From Galbibacter sp038433465 (lineage in GTDB: Bacteria > Bacteroidota > Bacteroidia > Flavobacteriales > Flavobacteriaceae), in contig NZ_JAESVF010000003.1 in the NCBI RefSeq assembly GCF_038433465.1, forward strand, positions 203,860 to 267,859: a stretch of 64,000 nt of DNA. Direction: 5' to 3'. Below are positions 62,041 through 64,000 of this stretch, in pieces. The notes under the pieces were generated by a model, which saw nothing but the letters and a program-made list of their open reading frames with translations, was not told the origin of the DNA and did not search any database. Made by a program: the position numbers and the translations under genes. How positions within the stretch are numbered: the stretch's first letter is position 1; each line of letters opens with the position of its first letter.

Positions 62041-62667
62041 CTAGCCTCGTACAATTGCCAAAATCATTAAAAAATGTGCAATTGCACCAGCCAATACAAA
62101 CAAATGCCAAATAACATGGTGGAAAGGAATTTTCTTTATCGCGTAAAAAACGGTTCCAATCGTGTAAAATACGCCTCCAAGAATTAATAATACTAATTGT
62201 TGCTTGGTGAGCACTTCCATAAGGTTGTTAAAGTCAAACACAATTAACCATCCCATTGCTAAATACAATAGTAACGACAAAGCTTCAAACCTTCCCGTAA
62301 AGAATAGTTTTAACACCACACCTAAGGCGGTAATTCCCCAAACAATCCAAAAGAAACGCCCCCCTATTCCATCAGCTAAAGAAATCAAACATACAGGTGT
62401 ATACGTTCCTGCAATTAAAAAATAGATACCAATATGGTCAAACTTCCTAAGTAAGGTTTTGGTAGCAACAACACTCACATAATGATACAGTGCAGAAGCC
62501 GTAAACAATAAACAAGCTGAAAAACTATAAACCCAAATACTAAAAGTGGCATAATTAGAATTATGTTCATTATTCAGCAATAAAATCACAAGTCCTACTA
62601 TACTTAACACTGTGCCTAAAGCATGCGTTAGAAAGTTCCATTTTTCCTCTTTAACCGACTGTTCCAT
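62041..62667 (-). CDS. Hemolysin III family (PAQR) membrane protein
   Basis: A 208-residue protein with seven predicted helices. The PAQR metal-site histidines are present: ALYHYVS (helix 2) and HHVIWHLFVLAGAIAHF (helix 7), with FDHIGIYFLIAGTYTPV between. Bacterial members are called TrhA/YqfA and are linked to membrane fluidity control. The hemolysin name is historical. A -7 element lies 5 bases before ATG. Confidence 0.93.
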   Translation of the reverse strand: MEQSVKEEKWNFLTHALGTVLSIVGLVILLLNNEHNSNYATFSIWVYSFSACLLFTASALYHYVSVVATKTLLRKFDHIGIYFLIAGTYTPVCLISLADGIGGRFFWIVWGITALGVVLKLFFTGRFEALSLLLYLAMGWLIVFDFNNLMEVLTKQQLVLLILGGVFYTIGTVFYAIKKIPFHHVIWHLFVLAGAIAHFLMILAIVRG

Positions 62668-62672
62668 GACAC

Positions 62673-62680
62673 CAAAATTA
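62673..62680 (-). promoter_or_regulatory. -7 promoter element abutting the hemolysin III gene
   Basis: Minus strand TAATTTTG fits TAnnTTTG and is followed by 5 bases and ATG. Confidence 0.6.
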
Positions 62681-62863
62681 TCAAAATCAAAATTAAAAAC
62701 TTATAGAGAAAACATAAATAACAAGAGTAGCTGAAAAATATCACGAAACTGTTTTTAAAGAAAAAAAGTACACTTCATAGATAAAATATAAGATAAATTG
62801 TACAAATGATCTTCTTTAGTTAATTTTATACACATTAAAGAAAATAAACAATAAAAAAGAGAC

Positions 62864-63670
62864 ATGGAAAATTTAAAAACCGAACAAATTATCGACTACG
62901 TAATCACCTATGGGATTCCTATTTTAAAAGCAATCCTTATCTACATAATTGGTTCTTGGCTCATTAAAAAAATCGTAAAGGCATTTACCAACTTAATGGC
63001 AAGAAAAAAATATGACGAATCCTTACAAAAATTTTTAGAACGCCTAGTAGCAATCACATTACAAATATTCCTTATAATTACAGTTATCTCAACATTGGGT
63101 GTAGAAACCACAAGTTTAGCTGCTGTAATAGCAGCTGCTGGTTTAGCAATCGGTATGGCATTACAAGGTTCACTGTCAAATTTTGCTGGAGGTGTTTTAT
63201 TGATCATTTTTAAGCCATACGAAATTGGGGATTTAATCGAAGCACAAGGAGAGTTAGGTACGGTTAAAGAAATAGACATTCTAAACACAAAACTTATTAC
63301 CCCACAAAACAAATTGGCTATCATTCCAAACGGACCAATGGCGAATGGGAATATTGTAAATTACACAAAAGAAGGAAAAATTAGAGTCGACATCACCATA
63401 GGTGTTGGTTACGGCGAGGACATAAAAACAGCCAAGGAAGTTTTATTGGAAGTACTTACTTCAAATCCAAAAGTTTTAAAGAATCCTGCACCCAGCGTAA
63501 ATGTTGTTGAACTGGCAGATAGTTCGGTAAATTTTGCAGTTAGACCCTATACCAAGCCCGCAGATTACTGGGATGTATATTTCCAAACTGTTGAAGGTTG
63601 TAAACTAGCACTAGACAAAGCGAATATTGAAATACCTTACCCACACCAAGTCGAGATTCACAAAAAGTAA
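62864..63670 (+). CDS. mscS: Small-conductance mechanosensitive channel MscS
   Basis: A 268-residue channel that opens on hypo-osmotic shock. Three N-terminal helices are followed by the pore helix with Gly/Ala packing (AAAGLAIGMALQGSLSNFAGG), then the beta domain (FKPYEIGDLIEAQG) and the C-terminal domain with IPNGPMANGNIVNYT. Length and order are as in E. coli MscS (286 residues). Confidence 0.95.
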   Translation: MENLKTEQIIDYVITYGIPILKAILIYIIGSWLIKKIVKAFTNLMARKKYDESLQKFLERLVAITLQIFLIITVISTLGVETTSLAAVIAAAGLAIGMALQGSLSNFAGGVLLIIFKPYEIGDLIEAQGELGTVKEIDILNTKLITPQNKLAIIPNGPMANGNIVNYTKEGKIRVDITIGVGYGEDIKTAKEVLLEVLTSNPKVLKNPAPSVNVVELADSSVNFAVRPYTKPADYWDVYFQTVEGCKLALDKANIEIPYPHQVEIHKK

Positions 63671-63700
63671 CATACTTTCAAAAAGTATCAAAACTATACA

Positions 63701-63729
63701 AAGTCACATAACAATCAGTTGTGTGGCTT
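63701..63729 (+). terminator. Terminator after mscS
   Basis: AAGTCACATAAC and GTTGTGTGGCTT form a 12-bp stem (two wobbles), 5-base loop, followed by T's. Confidence 0.8.
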
Positions 63730-63744
63730 TTTTTTATGCATATG

Positions 63745-63828
63745 AGGGCGTTCCCCTTTCGGGTCGGGCTTTGCGTTATATCTTTGTTCGTAACTCACAA
63801 AGGATGTCACTCCAATCCCTAACGCGGA
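63745..63828 (+). repeat. GGGCGTT...AACGC structured intergenic element
   Basis: GC-rich for this genome, bounded by GGGCGTT at the left and AACGC at the right, which can pair. Inside are CCCC-TTT-CGGG and CTTTGT...ACAAAG hairpins. I recall close relatives scattered through many flavobacterial genomes, often mis-annotated as short proteins (a 68-residue frame here ends in GRALRYIFVRN). It was not found elsewhere in this window, so its repeat status rests on memory. Confidence 0.6.
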
Positions 63829-63935
63829 GGTAGTTTGAGCTTTGAAAAGTTTGAAGTTTATTGTTTCTAGTTTCTAGTTCATTCCCACTTTGAACCTCTG
63901 ACCCTTTGCATCTTAGCAACTGAACTAAAAAACAA

Positions 63936-63964
63936 TTCCCCCTTTGAAGGGGGCTAGGGGGATG
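63936..63964. repeat. G/C-rich short inverted repeat (CCCCC-TTTGAA-GGGGG)
   Basis: TTCCCCC and GGGGGCT with a further AGGGGGAT copy form a short, very G/C-rich inverted repeat in an AT-rich gap. I recall this as a sequence dispersed in Bacteroidota genomes. The stretch 63829-64000 shows no gene, only this element and a short TTTCTAG duplication near 63866-63877. Confidence 0.5.
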
Positions 63965-64000
63965 TACTAAAGTTAATTAGTTTACTCCGCTAACATTGAC

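Noticed and set aside
63627..63833. 68-residue plus-strand frame after mscS
   Set aside because: It starts inside mscS in another frame and runs through the terminator and the GGGCGTT element, a known source of false ORFs.
63860..63880. Short TTTCTAG tandem duplication
   Set aside because: Two units only, too short to call a tandem repeat locus or CRISPR.

Overview
The window is a stretch of ordinary chromosome from a member of the Bacteroidota, almost certainly family Flavobacteriaceae. The evidence is AT-rich DNA with compact genes, flavobacterial protein families (DUF6452/DUF6048 pair, OmpA-like beta-barrel porins, LAB_N, DUF1543, DUF4256, DUF2795, secreted S9 peptidase, NDH-2), start regions with no clear Shine-Dalgarno sequence, and about twenty upstream copies of the Bacteroidota -7 promoter element TAnnTTTG. 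No rRNA, tRNA, CRISPR array, prophage or complete insertion sequence was seen.

Layout. 1-6.3 kb: recQ, then divergent kdsD-tatC-AhpD-like operon, lptB and an NlpE/META lipoprotein. 6.3-15.5 kb: pssA, lnt, a DUF1684 lipoprotein, an MFS transporter behind a putative leader-peptide attenuator, a methyltransferase, a secreted esterase, DUF1543, an Lrp regulator and a basic orphan. 15.6-24.3 kb: ABC-F ATPase, a decayed methyltransferase homologue, DUF4256, a missed 49-residue membrane protein next to a PduO-type cobalamin adenosyltransferase, DUF2795, secA and lipoprotein msrA. 24.3-28.5 kb: ECF sigma/membrane protein/exported protein operon, aldose epimerase, ohr. 28.6-33.4 kb: meaB and a four-gene glycolipid-modification operon (GT2, duplicated LAB_N, ArnT-like GT39, unknown membrane protein). 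33.5-43.4 kb: 3-hydroxyacyl-CoA dehydrogenase, a missed 59-residue lipoprotein, secreted VOC protein, CarboxypepD-like protein, lpdA, two porins, an amber-interrupted ATP-pyrophosphatase gene, aroQ, xerD. 43.5-64 kb: aldo/keto reductase, NDH-2, second sigma/membrane-partner pair, S9 peptidase, acyltransferase, CoA pyrophosphatase, cyclophilin lipoprotein, TRIC channel, oxyR, DUF805, dacB, rlmD, DUF6452/DUF6048, RlmL-like methyltransferase, ZIP transporter, DUF4268, hemolysin III, mscS.

Much of the gene content serves the cell envelope: Kdo precursor and LPS export (kdsD, lptB), lipoprotein acylation (lnt, with many lipoproteins as likely substrates), phospholipid synthesis (pssA, PlsC-like), Tat and Sec export, peptidoglycan trimming (dacB), and glycolipid modification. 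Oxidative stress genes (oxyR, ohr, msrA, AhpD-like) are scattered through it.

The least explained content is intergenic. Family B is a ~175-bp element with conserved nested inverted repeats (three copies). Family A is a ~140-158-bp imperfect palindrome (four copies plus one degenerate), and three of the four good copies carry the same 22-bp palindromic insert that the fourth lacks. A GGGCGTT...AACGC structured element and a G/C-rich inverted repeat lie at the right edge. Several genes also have TAnnTTTG only 4-5 bases before ATG, which suggests leaderless mRNAs.
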